The notes: generated by a model from the letters alone, not told the origin. A DNA stretch of 64,000 bases from G963667675 sp965249215 (GCA_965249215.1 CBDFLN010000002.1:1966531-2030530); one strand, 5' to 3'. Shown: positions 27,090-36,041, numbered from the stretch's first letter. Numbers and translations: made by a program.

Positions 27090-28649
27090 CAGCCCGTCTG
27101 AGGATTAGCTGGCGTGACTTGGATACAGGTGGAGGTCAGACGGCGACAATTATTGTTGCCGGGTGCAGCCACTGACGGACCAATAGCTTCGTACGCCTCA
27201 GTGTGCTGACCACCTCGACGATATTCCGGACACTTGTGGCAAGCCTGTTGGTCGGTGTTTCACGAGACTGGTCGGCCCCAAAGCGGAATAGTTTGAGCAG
27301 GTTGTGGCCGGTGCAGATCAGCGACCACTCGCCGCTGACCTTCTCCAGGCCCCGTAGCAGGAACTGGCGGAAGCCTCGGCCCTGCTTGATCTGGCCGAAT
27401 ACAGGCTCCACTGTCGCCATGCGCAAGGCGTAACGTTGCCGACCCCGTTTGGTCTGCAGCTTCCGGCGCATCCGATCCCTGGTGGGCATATGACTGGGTA
27501 TGCGACCTCGGGGCGCGGGCGACGGCACTCTGCCGTGGCGGGTCTGCTCCGGCGCGACGAACGGGTCCACGCACAGCCTGTAGAGACCTTCAACCGCCTG
27601 TGCCGAGTAGTAACCGGCGTCGGCGGACACCTCTTTGGGCACTGCGCCGACGTTGTCTATGGCCTCCTCCACCATCGCCACCGCCTGCTGCTTGTCCGAA
27701 GTCTGGTTGGTGGCGTGAGCCGCCACGATCACCTGGTAGGCACTGTCCACCACCGCTTGACAGTTGTAAGCCTGCAGGAAGTCCCGTCCGCCCGGCGCCG
27801 GCATGATGTGCGACTCAGGATCGGTGAAGTTGCGCTGGGCTTTGTCGTCGGGAACCCCCGAATGACCCTTGCCCGCGGCCTCAGCCTGCTCCGCAGCCAC
27901 CTGAGCTTCGGCCTCTAACGCCGCCATCGCCTCCCGTATCTTCTCCAACCGCCCCTCCCGAAAAGCCAACTCCTCCGGCAGTTCATCCCCGCGCTTGCTC
28001 TGTCCGTACCATCGGTCCTCTTCGTCATCAACCTCCTGGGCACGCCGCAGCAACTCCTCAACCTCCCCCGCCAACTGCGCCTCCTTCTCTTTCATCCGAC
28101 CATAGCTCATCGCCTTGTGCCTCGATGCGTTGGCCCTCACTTTGGTGCCGTCCAACGCCACGTGACCCAGCTTCACCAGCCCCGCCCGCCGGCACAACGC
28201 CAATACTTGCAAGAACAGCCCCGACAGCGCATCCAGATTGTCCTTGCGGAAGTCCGAGATGGTCCGGAAATCCGGCGTGTTGTTCGCCGCCAGTACACGG
28301 AAGGCTATGTCCTCGTGGAGTCGCTGGGCGATTCGTCGGGAAGATGCCACCCCGACGCAGTAACCGTAAAGCAACACCTTGACCATCATCCGCGGATGAT
28401 ACGGTGGGCCACCTCTACTCTCCCCCTCGTAGCGGGCAGTGATCTCCGATAGCTCCAACTCGTCCACGACGTCGGAGACGAAGTAAGCCAGATGGTCATC
28501 TGGCAACCACTCCCGCATTGCCGCTGGCAAAAGCAACTGCTGGTCTGGATCATAGGGACGGTAGGTCTTGCTCATCGCCGCCTCCCCACTACTCAACTGC
28601 GCCTATTCTACCCCAAACCACTCGCCTGCCGTGTTTCTCGGACAGGCTG
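27090..28649 (-). mobile_element. IS1182-type insertion sequence with CTAG target duplication
   Basis: A 1560-base element bounded by CAGCCCGTCTGAG on the left and the inverse of CAGCCTGTCCGAG on the right (11 of 13 matching). It is flanked on both sides by CTAG (27086-27089 and 28650-28653). It contains one transposase gene on the minus strand. The insertion interrupts a membrane protein gene that becomes intact when the element and one CTAG are removed. Confidence 0.9.
27136..28575 (-). CDS. IS1182 family transposase
   Basis: A 479-residue transposase. The start is the ATG at 28575, with GGGGAGG just upstream; a TTG further out lies before the ribosome site. The N-terminal MSKTYRPYDPDQQLLLP and PYHPRMMVKVLLYGY segments are the DUF772 domain typical of IS1182/IS5-like enzymes. 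DDE candidates are Asp in HVALDGTKVRAN, Asp in VSADAGYYS, and Glu in VEPVFGQIKQGRGF. A charged coiled region of about 100 residues lies in the middle, and ADDKAQRNFTDPES follows the family pattern. The gene is full length, so the element may still be active. Confidence 0.92.
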   Translation of the reverse strand: MSKTYRPYDPDQQLLLPAAMREWLPDDHLAYFVSDVVDELELSEITARYEGESRGGPPYHPRMMVKVLLYGYCVGVASSRRIAQRLHEDIAFRVLAANNTPDFRTISDFRKDNLDALSGLFLQVLALCRRAGLVKLGHVALDGTKVRANASRHKAMSYGRMKEKEAQLAGEVEELLRRAQEVDDEEDRWYGQSKRGDELPEELAFREGRLEKIREAMAALEAEAQVAAEQAEAAGKGHSGVPDDKAQRNFTDPESHIMPAPGGRDFLQAYNCQAVVDSAYQVIVAAHATNQTSDKQQAVAMVEEAIDNVGAVPKEVSADAGYYSAQAVEGLYRLCVDPFVAPEQTRHGRVPSPAPRGRIPSHMPTRDRMRRKLQTKRGRQRYALRMATVEPVFGQIKQGRGFRQFLLRGLEKVSGEWSLICTGHNLLKLFRFGADQSRETPTNRLATSVRNIVEVVSTLRRTKLLVRQWLHPATIIVAV

Positions 28650-29113
28650 CTAGTCGGCTTTGCCATGCAGTTCGTCTGGATAGACGCTGCTACTCTCTTG
28701 CATCCGGTGGTCGGTTCGGCATTCTTTCTTTGGCTTGTGGCCATCGGCGGCATGCTTGCCACAGGCCGGGTTGAACGACACTTCGTCAAGCGATACCCCG
28801 CCGACGAACCCCGTAGCTAGAAGCGCGGGCATTTCACGCCTCCCGGCTCAATCTGGGGCGCCAGATCACCGAAAGCCCCCGGAGTAACTATTGGCACCTT
28901 TTCGATGATGTGTATACTTTTTAGCTGGTGATGCGTAGCAGTGCCATAAGACCAAATGCGCCAGACGTTAGTTAGCTTAGGCTATACGAAGCGCCGTCAC
29001 GACCGTGTGCTGGCTCAACGGCGGGTGGCCATAACCCATTTCGCCCCAAGGCCCGGCGGAGTCTGTGGGACGTGCGGCGTTGGCAGCACTCTCGCCCTAA
29101 TCAGGAGTTAGAC

Positions 29114-29623
29114 ATGACACCGGTGTTCCCTTACTTGGTCCGCAGGTCCGACGACGGCTGGCGCGGCGAGTTGCTGCTGCGCCTCAAAGACGGCCGGTCC
29201 GTCTATATGGTGCACCTTCCTATAGAGCAAGCCAGGGTGCTTGCGGTGGAAATGCGAGGACTGTCCTCCGACCACTGTGCGCAGCACCACCTGGCCCTGC
29301 GGATGACCGAGGCTTTGAGCGCGAGTGTCAGCCGCGTGATAATCCGGAGTACTGGGCACACCGACGAAGTGCTGGGGGCAATGTGCTTGATCACCGACAA
29401 GGGCCTGCAGGACGTGACCGTGGATGCGGCGGCGGCCTTGACGATGGCACTCCACGTTGGCCTCCCGATTTTCATGGACGGGGAGTTCTCGCAGGCTGAC
29501 AGTCCCCTGAGGGCTTCCCATTGGCATAACGATTCGCCGGCTGTAACCCCCATCCCCAAGGCATTTCGCGACGTCGTGGAGGGACTGGAATTCCCCGGCG
29601 GGGACGGAGAGCAGTCGGAATAG
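29114..29623 (+). CDS. Bifunctional nuclease (BFN/DUF151) domain protein
   Basis: A 169-residue protein; AGGAG precedes the ATG at 29114. Residues ~30-120 follow the BFN/DUF151 pattern: a VYMVHLPIEQARVLAVEM strand-helix, a long helix around HHLALRMTEALSASVSRVII, and VDAAAALTMALHVGLPIFM, which matches the family's SDAIALALRxxxPIFV. BFN proteins were described as nucleases in plants and are common, uncharacterised proteins in bacteria. Some usual acidic residues differ, so nuclease activity is uncertain. It precedes the nitroreductase gene by 40 bases. Confidence 0.75.
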   Translation: MTPVFPYLVRRSDDGWRGELLLRLKDGRSVYMVHLPIEQARVLAVEMRGLSSDHCAQHHLALRMTEALSASVSRVIIRSTGHTDEVLGAMCLITDKGLQDVTVDAAAALTMALHVGLPIFMDGEFSQADSPLRASHWHNDSPAVTPIPKAFRDVVEGLEFPGGDGEQSE

Positions 29624-29663
29624 GCCCGGGCCCGAATAACGAATAGGAGCTGACGAGACCACC

Positions 29664-30239
29664 ATGCAAAAATCCGAAACGATGAGCGTGTACCATGCCA
29701 TATACGGGCGGCGAATGGCGTGGAGTTTCAAGGAGACTGAGGTGTCCCGCTCGGCAATCGAGCGGATGCTGGACGCCGCCGTCTGGGCCCCTAACCACCG
29801 GATGACGGAGCCGTGGCGGTTCGTAGTCTCGGAGAAAGACAGCCCAACACGACGGAAGACGAGCGACCTGGCCTACGCTGCAGCGCTGGAACGGTCTGAC
29901 AACACCCGGCGGGCGGCGGCGGCCAGGGAGAAAGTCCTGGCGCCTCCGTACATCATCTACGCCTACGCAACGCCGGGGCCTGACGAGAAGACCACCAAGG
30001 AGAACTATGCGGCAGTTTGCTGCGCGGTGCAGAACATCGCACTGGCCGGTGCGGCCGAGGGCCTGGCGGTCACCTGGGACACAAGGGGCGTCACCAGACA
30101 CGCGGAACTCAAAAGCCTGCTGGGAGCGGAGGACGACTGGGAACTGACCGCTATGCTGATGATAGGGTTCCTCGCCGAGCATTCCACTTCCCGCCGGACT
30201 CCCGTGTCCCAGTTCGTGCAGTGGCACGCCGGAGCCTAG
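29664..30239 (+). CDS. Nitroreductase family protein
   Basis: A 191-residue FMN-dependent nitroreductase-like protein of normal length. The N-terminal IYGRRMAWSFKETEVSRSAIERMLDAA followed by WAPNHRMTEPWRFVV gives the FMN phosphate and ring contacts; AVQNIALAGAAEGLAVTW is the second conserved helix. Such dimeric enzymes reduce nitro groups, quinones or enones with NAD(P)H. It probably shares a transcript with the BFN gene. Confidence 0.85.
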   Translation: MQKSETMSVYHAIYGRRMAWSFKETEVSRSAIERMLDAAVWAPNHRMTEPWRFVVSEKDSPTRRKTSDLAYAAALERSDNTRRAAAAREKVLAPPYIIYAYATPGPDEKTTKENYAAVCCAVQNIALAGAAEGLAVTWDTRGVTRHAELKSLLGAEDDWELTAMLMIGFLAEHSTSRRTPVSQFVQWHAGA

Positions 30240-30423
30240 AGCCTGGACCAAATGCGCCCGGTCTCAGTCCGCCGGCCATAACAAAGCTTCGGATAATACA
30301 GCGATGCCCGGAAGCTATGGGGTTGCTGGGGGTCCCCCGGGAGTGACTAGGCCCCCGGTCTCATTAGGCCAACTGCGCTCCGGGTTCCTCGAGGCCTTCA
30401 AGGCCCGCCACAAGACGCAACGC

Positions 30424-30513
30424 TGGCGGAGGGAGTGGGATTCGAACCCACGATACAGTCACCCGTATAGCGGTTTTCAAGACCGCCGCCTTCGTCCGCT
30501 CGGCCATCCCTCC
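30424..30513 (-). tRNA. tRNA-Ser (UGA)
   Basis: Read on the minus strand from 30513. A 7-bp acceptor stem GGAGGGA/TCCCTCC is followed by a D arm, the anticodon stem GCGGT/ACCGC with loop CTTGAAA (anticodon TGA), a long variable arm typical of serine tRNAs, and the T arm GTGGG-TTCGAAT-CCCAC. Discriminator G and the CCA end are encoded. Confidence 0.97.
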
Positions 30514-30610
30514 ATAGCCTATTCTATATCCCAATCAACCTAATGTCGCAGCTGTGCCAGCCCCTTTACCTGGGTTCCGCCACATCCACCGCCATTCCCG
30601 CCTCCAACCA

Positions 30611-30792
30611 GTCATTCCCGCGCAGGCGGGAATCTCGCGCCCCGGGTCCCACCGTCCGTTCGTCCTGAGGGAAATCGAAGGGCCTGCCCTGAGCCCGTCG
30701 AAGGGGCCCCTAGGGCTCTAACCGTTCGCCCTGAGGGAAATCGAAGGGCCCGCCACCCAACCCGTCATTCCCGCCTCCGCAGGAATCTCGCG
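30611..30792. repeat. REP-B and REP-A repeat cluster
   Basis: Two REP-B palindromes (CATTCCCGCGCAGGCGGGAAT type at 30613-30633, and a shorter copy at 30764-30790) flank two partial REP-A units at 30652-30751. The stretch between tRNA-Ser and the ggt gene holds nothing else. Confidence 0.85.
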
Positions 30793-30840
30793 CCTCTCCC
30801 CTGCGGCCCTCTGGCGGCCTTTAAGCGGCTTCTCCGGGAA

Positions 30841-32718
30841 TCACCACCCAAGGGCGTAACACGACCGCCGAGGGTCGGCTCCGGTGCTCAGGACGCCATT
30901 GGCGGCGTCCCTCCGGGCCACCGTAGCCCCCACTCCGCAACCATCTACCCTTTCCGTCTTGTGGCCCAGGGCCCTAAGCTCCTCAGCCGTCGACTCCGGG
31001 ATTGCCCTCTCCAGGTCCAGTTGGCCCGGTAAGTACACGTGGGGATGGAATGAATTGATGAGCGTCTGGGTCGAGAACCTGGGCGCTTCAATGGCCTGCT
31101 GCGGGTCCATGCCAAACACCAGCGTGTTCAGAATCAGCTGCACGTTGGCCTGGGCCTGGTGGTCCCCTCCGGGGCAGCCGATGGTCATGACCGGCTGGCC
31201 GTCCTTGCAGACGATGTAGTTGACCAAGGTAGTCCGGGGCCTCTTTCCAGGCTCCACCACGTTGGGATGGCCGTCCTGGCAGTTGAACATCTCGCTGCGA
31301 GTGCTCAGCGCGCATCCCAGCTCGGGAAAGAACACCGATTTGGCGAACGCCCCGCCGCTGATGGTCGCGCTGACCATGTTTCCTTCCCGGTCCAGCGCCG
31401 TCACGTAGGTGGTGCCGTCGTTCCCCGCGTTGCTGCCGTCCCGCGCCCCCGCAGGAACGGACGCCGTGGCGGCGCGGGCCGATGCCCCGTTCTTCGTGTA
31501 GCGCCACGGGTCGCCGTAGGGCGGCAGTTCGAGCCATGCCCTAGCCGGGTCGATCAGCTTTGCCCGCTCCGCGGCGTACTCCTTGGACAGCAACCCCTCT
31601 ACGGGTATCTCTGAAAAGTCCGTGTCACCGTAATAGGCCTCCCTGTCGGCGAAGGCCAGCTTCATCGCCTCGGCGACGGTATGAATATAGGCCGGCGAGT
31701 TATAGCCCAGTCCCTCCAGGTCAAAGTGCTCCAGCATATTCAGCGTTTGCATCAGCGCCGGCCCCTGGGTCCAGGCGCTGGGCCCCCATATCTCGTAGCC
31801 CCTGAACGTAGTGCCCACCGGCTGCTCGTACTTGGACCGGTAGCCGGCCAGGTCCTCCAGGGCCAGTATGCCCCCCGTCCTCTCCGAGCACTCGGCGATA
31901 GTCCTGGCGACGGAGCCCCGGTAGAACACCTCCCGCGCCAGCCGGATGCCCTCGGCCCTGGTTTCCGACTCGGCCGCGTGTTGCGAACCCCAGCGGCCTG
32001 TGTGGATGGGTGGTGGGTCTGCCGGGCCGCGGAGGGGGTCGCGGGGGTTCGGGGCGACCATGCTCTTCAGGGTGTTGGCCAGCCCTGGCTGCACCAGCAG
32101 CGAGCCCGGACTGGGCAGCTCGCGGTCGTTGTAGAACACGTCCCAGCCCCCCGGCGGGTAGTTGTCGAACTGCTTCCCGGTCACCGGCGCCTTCAGCCTG
32201 CCGAGCATGTACTCGTAGTTGGGGATGCCCCGCTCGGCGTAGTGAATCGCCGGCGCCAGGGCCTCGCCCACCGGCTTGGTGCCGTAGTCTTCCAGCAGGG
32301 AAAGTAGAGCGTCCACGATGCCGGGGACGGTGAAAGACAGGTGGGCGAGGCGACCCGGCCCCGTGGGGATGCGCTCCAGGCCCTGGGAAGTGAAGAAGCC
32401 GGCGGTGGCCTTTGCCGGGGCAGTGCCCTGGCCGCTGAGGGACAGCAGCTTCCCGCTGGCGGCGTCGTGCAGCATGAACACCCCTTCGGCAGCCAGCGAG
32501 TAGGCGGCCATCGGCTCCACCACCGCCGCGGCGAAAGACGCCGCGACCGCCGCGTCGAAGGCATTGCCCCCCGTCAGCAGCATCCTCATCCCGGCCATCG
32601 ACGTCAGGTAATGCCCCGAGGAGATAACCCCCTGCGTCGAATGCACCACCGGACGCCCCACAGAAGGCAATGGCAAGCCCTTTTGCCCCAGTCCGTTGCT
32701 TCCGTCATTCCTGGCCAT
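30841..32718 (-). CDS. ggt: Gamma-glutamyltransferase family protein
   Basis: A 625-residue Ntn-hydrolase precursor with GGGAGG before the ATG at 32718. The self-cleavage site and nucleophile are Thr436 in NDGTTYVTALDREGNMVS. The N-terminal half has GGNAFDAAVAASFAAAVVEP, and the small-subunit part has GCPGGDHQAQANVQLILN. Family members remove or transfer gamma-glutamyl groups of glutathione and related compounds; related acylases also exist. Many GGTs are exported, but I see no signal peptide, so this one may be cytoplasmic. It stands alone. Confidence 0.9.
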   Translation of the reverse strand: MARNDGSNGLGQKGLPLPSVGRPVVHSTQGVISSGHYLTSMAGMRMLLTGGNAFDAAVAASFAAAVVEPMAAYSLAAEGVFMLHDAASGKLLSLSGQGTAPAKATAGFFTSQGLERIPTGPGRLAHLSFTVPGIVDALLSLLEDYGTKPVGEALAPAIHYAERGIPNYEYMLGRLKAPVTGKQFDNYPPGGWDVFYNDRELPSPGSLLVQPGLANTLKSMVAPNPRDPLRGPADPPPIHTGRWGSQHAAESETRAEGIRLAREVFYRGSVARTIAECSERTGGILALEDLAGYRSKYEQPVGTTFRGYEIWGPSAWTQGPALMQTLNMLEHFDLEGLGYNSPAYIHTVAEAMKLAFADREAYYGDTDFSEIPVEGLLSKEYAAERAKLIDPARAWLELPPYGDPWRYTKNGASARAATASVPAGARDGSNAGNDGTTYVTALDREGNMVSATISGGAFAKSVFFPELGCALSTRSEMFNCQDGHPNVVEPGKRPRTTLVNYIVCKDGQPVMTIGCPGGDHQAQANVQLILNTLVFGMDPQQAIEAPRFSTQTLINSFHPHVYLPGQLDLERAIPESTAEELRALGHKTERVDGCGVGATVARRDAANGVLSTGADPRRSCYALGW

Positions 32719-32899
32719 GCTGCCTCCCGCCGTATACTAGTCCGTAATCGACCGCCTCGCGCCCGACATCCTATCCTGCGCCTGCTTCAAGCCCAGCGAT
32801 CCTGCTACCCGCCTCCGGATAGTCTCAGAATAGGCCAATTCCAACACAGCCCTGCTCCCCTGTCAACGATGCCCCTCACGTCGCCCCTCCGCACCCCCG

Positions 32900-33020
32900 C
32901 CCGTTCGCCCTGAGGGAAATCGAAGGGCCTGTCCTGAGCCCCTCGAAGGGCCTGTCCTGAGCCCCTCGAAGGATCACGCACTTCCCTCGTTCGCCCTGAG
33001 GGAAATCGAAGGGCCTGTCT
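32900..33020. repeat. REP-A cluster of partial units
   Basis: At least three head-to-tail partial copies of CCGTTCGCCCTGAGGGAAAT / CGAAGGGCCTGTCCTGAGCC fill the gap between the ggt gene and a small hypothetical gene. Confidence 0.85.
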
Positions 33021-33073
33021 AAAGGGCCTCACCACGAACGGCCTCCCCTCCCACGCCGCGGTATTCGTACGCA

Positions 33074-33424
33074 TTAGGCGGGTTGGGGGCCAGGCATGGG
33101 AGTGGGATCGTCGGAAAGAACCACAAGGCCGCCGACCACGGCCCAGGGCAGCAGGGCGCCCAGGAGATGCTCGACTCCGGGAACGACGTTTTCGGCGAGG
33201 CAGCGCGTCAGGTATCTGTGGGCGGCCATGAAAGTGGGGAGGCGGAATCCGGCGTCGGCCACCCGGCGGATGAAGGTATGGTCATCGGGGGGAGGCTGGC
33301 GGTCGGAGACGGCGACGGTCCATTCAAGGCAGAAGTCGTCGGCCAAGGGCCGGAGGCGGACGACGGATATCTCGAGGGCCATCTTGCGGCGGAGGGCGTT
33401 GATACGAGACCTGATCTGGTTCAT
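33074..33424 (-). CDS. Small protein of unknown function
   Basis: A 116-residue protein starting MNQIRSRINALRRKMALEIS with a basic N-terminal helix, then FIRRVADAGFRLPTFMAAHRYLTRCL. It ends in a hydrophobic stretch GALLPWAVVGGLVVLSDD that may be one membrane helix or a hydrophobic core. I do not recognise a family. No strong ribosome site precedes the ATG. The composition and codon pattern look genuine, but the evidence is only moderate. Confidence 0.5.
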   Translation of the reverse strand: MNQIRSRINALRRKMALEISVVRLRPLADDFCLEWTVAVSDRQPPPDDHTFIRRVADAGFRLPTFMAAHRYLTRCLAENVVPGVEHLLGALLPWAVVGGLVVLSDDPTPMPGPQPA

Positions 33425-33610
33425 CGGTTAATTTCTCTTCTAGCTGGAAATTTTAGTTTGCCTCTTATTTCCTCCCACTTCCTCCCGTTTGGGAGGGTGT
33501 TGTTGGGCGGGTTGAAATCGGCGCCCGTCCGGGATGGCGGACTGGGTTTCATGTATTCCATGGTAGGGGGTGACGTTGTGAGTTGGAAAGGGGCAAATGT
33601 CAGTAGGTGG

Positions 33611-33853
33611 GGCCCTTCGAGAGCCTCAGGACAGGCCCTTCGACGGGCTCAGTGCGAACGGACAGCCGGCTTGCGCCGCCGTTCATCCTTCGATTTCCCC
33701 CTTCGACGGGCTCAGGACAGGCTCAGGACGAACGGGGAGGCAGGTTCAGGGTGAACGGGGAGGCTGGCTCAGGGTGAACGGGGTTGCAGGCTCAGGGTGA
33801 ACGAGGGTGGATGGTGCGCCGTCCGGTAGGGGCCAAAGATTTTTCGCCCCTAC
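33611..33853. repeat. REP-A cluster plus REP-D hairpin
   Basis: Several partial REP-A units run from 33611 to 33804, with CAGG(T/C)TCAGGGTGAACGGGG repeated three to four times near the end. They are followed by the hairpin GTAGGGGC...GCCCCTAC at 33826-33853, which recurs at about 62964, 63259 and 63532. The stretch 33425-34052 contains no gene I can support. Confidence 0.85.
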
Positions 33854-33959
33854 ATGATCACGAGGCATGGACTTTAGATCCCCCAGTCACAGCCGGACTG
33901 GACCCTATAGACCCTTCGCCCCAACATTTGCGGGGCTACACGGTTGCAGCCCAGGTCCC

Positions 33960-34018
33960 GATAAGCGCTTATCCGCCGGGTTCTCATCGTTGACGTACTT
34001 CTGTATTTACGTTACTTT
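33960..34018 (+). promoter_or_regulatory. Promoter with a 14-bp palindromic operator candidate
   Basis: GATAAGCGCTTATC at 33960-33973 is a perfect 14-bp palindrome. It sits just upstream of TTGACG (33990) and TTACTT (34012), spaced 16 bases. The gene downstream encodes an RHH-like antitoxin, a class that usually represses its own operon, so the palindrome is a natural operator candidate. Confidence 0.4.
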
Positions 34019-34052
34019 GAACATTGGCAGCCATATTCAACAGGAGCCAGCG

Positions 34053-34331
34053 ATGCAAGCCAAGAAGAAGAGGCTCACCCTCGACATCGATCCTCCGGTG
34101 CAGCGGCGTCTCAAGGCCGTCGCTGCGCTCAAGGGCGTCAGCATGAGACTTTACTGCCTCGGCGCCATAGACAGGGAGTTGGCTAGAGACGAGGCCAACG
34201 GCGCCCTGTCCGGCAGCTTCAACATAGAGCGGCTCGTAGCCCTCCAGGAGGAGGCATTTGGCGACAAGGTCCTACCGGGAGATGGCGCCGAGTTCATCCG
34301 GGAGGCACGCGAGTCCAGGAACATCTCTTGA
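34053..34331 (+). CDS. RHH-like antitoxin of a PIN-type toxin-antitoxin pair
   Basis: A 92-residue protein from the ATG at 34053 with CAGGAG upstream. The N-terminal segment KKKRLTLDIDPPVQRRLKAV followed by ALKGVSMRLYCLGAIDREL has the strand-helix-helix shape of ribbon-helix-helix DNA-binding antitoxins. The C-terminal part would bind the toxin. The stop codon overlaps a TTG start of a PIN-domain fragment, the normal layout of vapBC-type operons. Confidence 0.65.
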   Translation: MQAKKKRLTLDIDPPVQRRLKAVAALKGVSMRLYCLGAIDRELARDEANGALSGSFNIERLVALQEEAFGDKVLPGDGAEFIREARESRNIS

Positions 34332-34483
34332 ACGGGCATGTTGTAGTGGATGCGAGTCTGGCGCTCAAGTGGCTGGTAAAGGAGATATACACCGCCGAGG
34401 CCAACGACCTTGGCCGATTGTGGAACAGCCAGGACACCCGGATCACAGCGCCCACACATCAACCACAAGCGAATAAACGTTAG
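34328..34483 (+). pseudogene. Truncated PIN-domain toxin
   Basis: A 51-codon frame overlapping the antitoxin stop (TTGA). It reads HVVVDASLALKWLVKEIYT, the first strand and active-site Asp of a PIN ribonuclease, and continues to ITAPT, after which similarity ends and a stop follows at 34481. The remaining ~85 residues, with the other acidic residues, are missing. The toxin is therefore inactive. Confidence 0.65.
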
Positions 34484-34629
34484 GAGCTGCGGTTTGTACT
34501 ACTCGCGGAGCGAATAGGAGACATGAACACTTTCAACGGGCTCCGTGGTCAAAGGAAACCCTCTCAGTTATGCTGTTCTTACCCCCGTGAATAACAGCAA
34601 AAAGGGCTTCACCTTCAATGGAGAATTCG

Positions 34630-34905
34630 CTACCGTCTCGGTGAATCAGGCGACCAGTATATGACGGCTATTTCGAGAGTCGCGGCATTGAGAATTTGAT
34701 AAACAATCCAGAATTCACCGATTGCGGCCCCGATAGCGCCTGGTTGAAATGGGAACCAGTCCAGCAACACCTTGCTGTCGCCATCTGCGTACGGGTCATT
34801 GCTCAGGGTGTCTAGGGCGCTGTAGCAGGCCATCCGATCCGTCTGATTCAGGGATGCCAAGAAGTCTTCTGACGGACCTAAAAGTACGATGTCAAACGAC
34901 ATCAA
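34630..34905 (-). CDS. RelE/ParE-like toxin of a Panacea toxin-antitoxin pair
   Basis: A 91-residue protein with the compact fold pattern of RelE/ParE-like toxins, ending in EFWIVYQILNAATLEIAVIYW, which corresponds to the last strands of that fold. The start lies 3 bases after the stop of the Panacea-domain antitoxin gene, so the two are co-translated. RelE relatives cut mRNA on the ribosome and ParE relatives poison gyrase. Catalytic residues are too variable to decide between them here. Confidence 0.6.
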   Translation of the reverse strand: MMSFDIVLLGPSEDFLASLNQTDRMACYSALDTLSNDPYADGDSKVLLDWFPFQPGAIGAAIGEFWIVYQILNAATLEIAVIYWSPDSPRR

Positions 34906-34908
34906 GCA

Positions 34909-35481
34909 TCAGCCAAGTCTTCGGCGGACATCTTCCAACCTAGACCGTCGGTCACTCTGAAATCCCTGAACAGCAAGTTCAACAAACTCCGCGTCCCCGG
35001 CCATTCTGTCGCGGAGCGACTGCCCGGAATCCTTAGCCGCTTCCATCTCAGCTACCAGAGGCTCAAAATAGCTTCGCATCAGTGGATAAGTAATGTCCCC
35101 GCCATCGGGCGTGTTTTTCCATGGAGGCTCCCGGTGGGTTTGGTTGCGCAATGCTTGACCAGAAAGCTTGCCGTACTTTTGGATTACGCTGTTCAGTACG
35201 CCCCGAACCTCCGTGCTGAACCGATCGAGATTCAGGTTGTCTGGTGCGGGAATAGGGCTGTTCCCGAAAGTCTTATATTGTTGGTATAGGTTGGGGATTA
35301 CAGGGCCATGATCCCAGCGCTGGATATCGTCAAGAAACAGCGGCTTGCCTAACTTGCCGAGAGCAAAGCCTTGGGCATAGTAACAAAGCTTCTGGAGCTT
35401 CAAGTTAGTTATAGGCTTTGCCGCTCCAACGGTCCCCTGAACTGCCAAGAAATAACTCGCCACATCAGCCGCTCTTATCAT
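34909..35481 (-). CDS. panA: Panacea (DUF4065/SocA-like) antitoxin
   Basis: A 190-residue protein of the DUF4065/Panacea family. Its signature is visible in ITNLKLQKLCYYAQGFAL near residue 27, followed by PLFLDDIQRWDHGPVIPNLY. This domain neutralises many unrelated toxins in two-gene operons, and here the antitoxin gene comes first, directly followed by a RelE/ParE-like toxin gene. An extended C-terminal part (residues 110-190) may contact the toxin. The ATG at 35481 has GGGAG upstream. Confidence 0.8.
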   Translation of the reverse strand: MIRAADVASYFLAVQGTVGAAKPITNLKLQKLCYYAQGFALGKLGKPLFLDDIQRWDHGPVIPNLYQQYKTFGNSPIPAPDNLNLDRFSTEVRGVLNSVIQKYGKLSGQALRNQTHREPPWKNTPDGGDITYPLMRSYFEPLVAEMEAAKDSGQSLRDRMAGDAEFVELAVQGFQSDRRSRLEDVRRRLG

Positions 35482-36041
35482 TGCGCCATCTCCCTAGTCC
35501 CGATATACATGTCCGACACGCCTCTTTGTGTTGATCTCGTCTGGCTTGCAACCATTAACAAGGAAACGGCGTCATTTCACATAGGTGAGGCATCATCTCG
35601 GCCGGATGGCCAGGGCGCACTAACAAGAAACCAAAGGGGTCATATAGCCCCCTGAATCTGACACAAGCGGGGCATTCTCCGTTCGAACATGGGCAACTAG
35701 TACCCCGGCAGTAGTCGGTGCAATGCGGTGCGTATCCTTCTTCGCTCCTGAGTCTTACCGACGGTCGACTTGTGAGCATGCCTATTCCTTGTGTACTGTT
35801 GCCGCGTTCGGTGTACTTAACTGGAACAGGCATCAGCATATTGCTGATCCTGTTGGTGGTATCCGCTCAGCGGTGGATTTGAGTCCGTTGCATCAGGGAG
35901 TACAGACTTGAATTATGCCATACGAGCTGGTGTCACCACAAGTGGCAGACGTCATAATTTATCTTGGTCGACACCCCGTTTGACCTCCTCACCGCCATTT
36001 GGTAGATTTGCACCACCCCAACCGACGCCAAACGTGCATAC
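35482..36041. other. Gene-poor stretch in the accessory region
   Basis: I find no gene here that I can support. One minus-strand frame at 35555-35839 has a Cys cluster (CPCSNGECPAC) but no ribosome site and no family resemblance. Base composition is closer to 50% GC than in neighbouring blocks, in keeping with acquired DNA. Confidence 0.4.

Larger units (their letters stand above)
26519..28820 (+). pseudogene. Small integral membrane protein gene split by an IS1182-type element
   Basis: The 5' part (26519-27089) starts at GTG directly after the ugd stop and encodes about 190 residues with four hydrophobic helices (for example LGGLFLLLTAAATAVAVFA and PYLFAWSGICTAVSGAMVLV). The 3' part (28654-28820) encodes the end: VGFAMQFVWIDAATLLHP, one more helix, and a basic tail RVERHFVKRYPADE. 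Removing the element at 27090-28649 and one CTAG copy joins the parts in frame as a 245-residue protein. I do not recognise its family; it is a five-helix membrane protein presumably co-transcribed with ugd. As it stands, the first part reads into the element and ends at 27175. Confidence 0.85.

Noticed and set aside
35555..35839. Cys-rich minus-strand frame
   Set aside because: A single Cys cluster without ribosome site, promoter or family pattern is not enough to call a gene.
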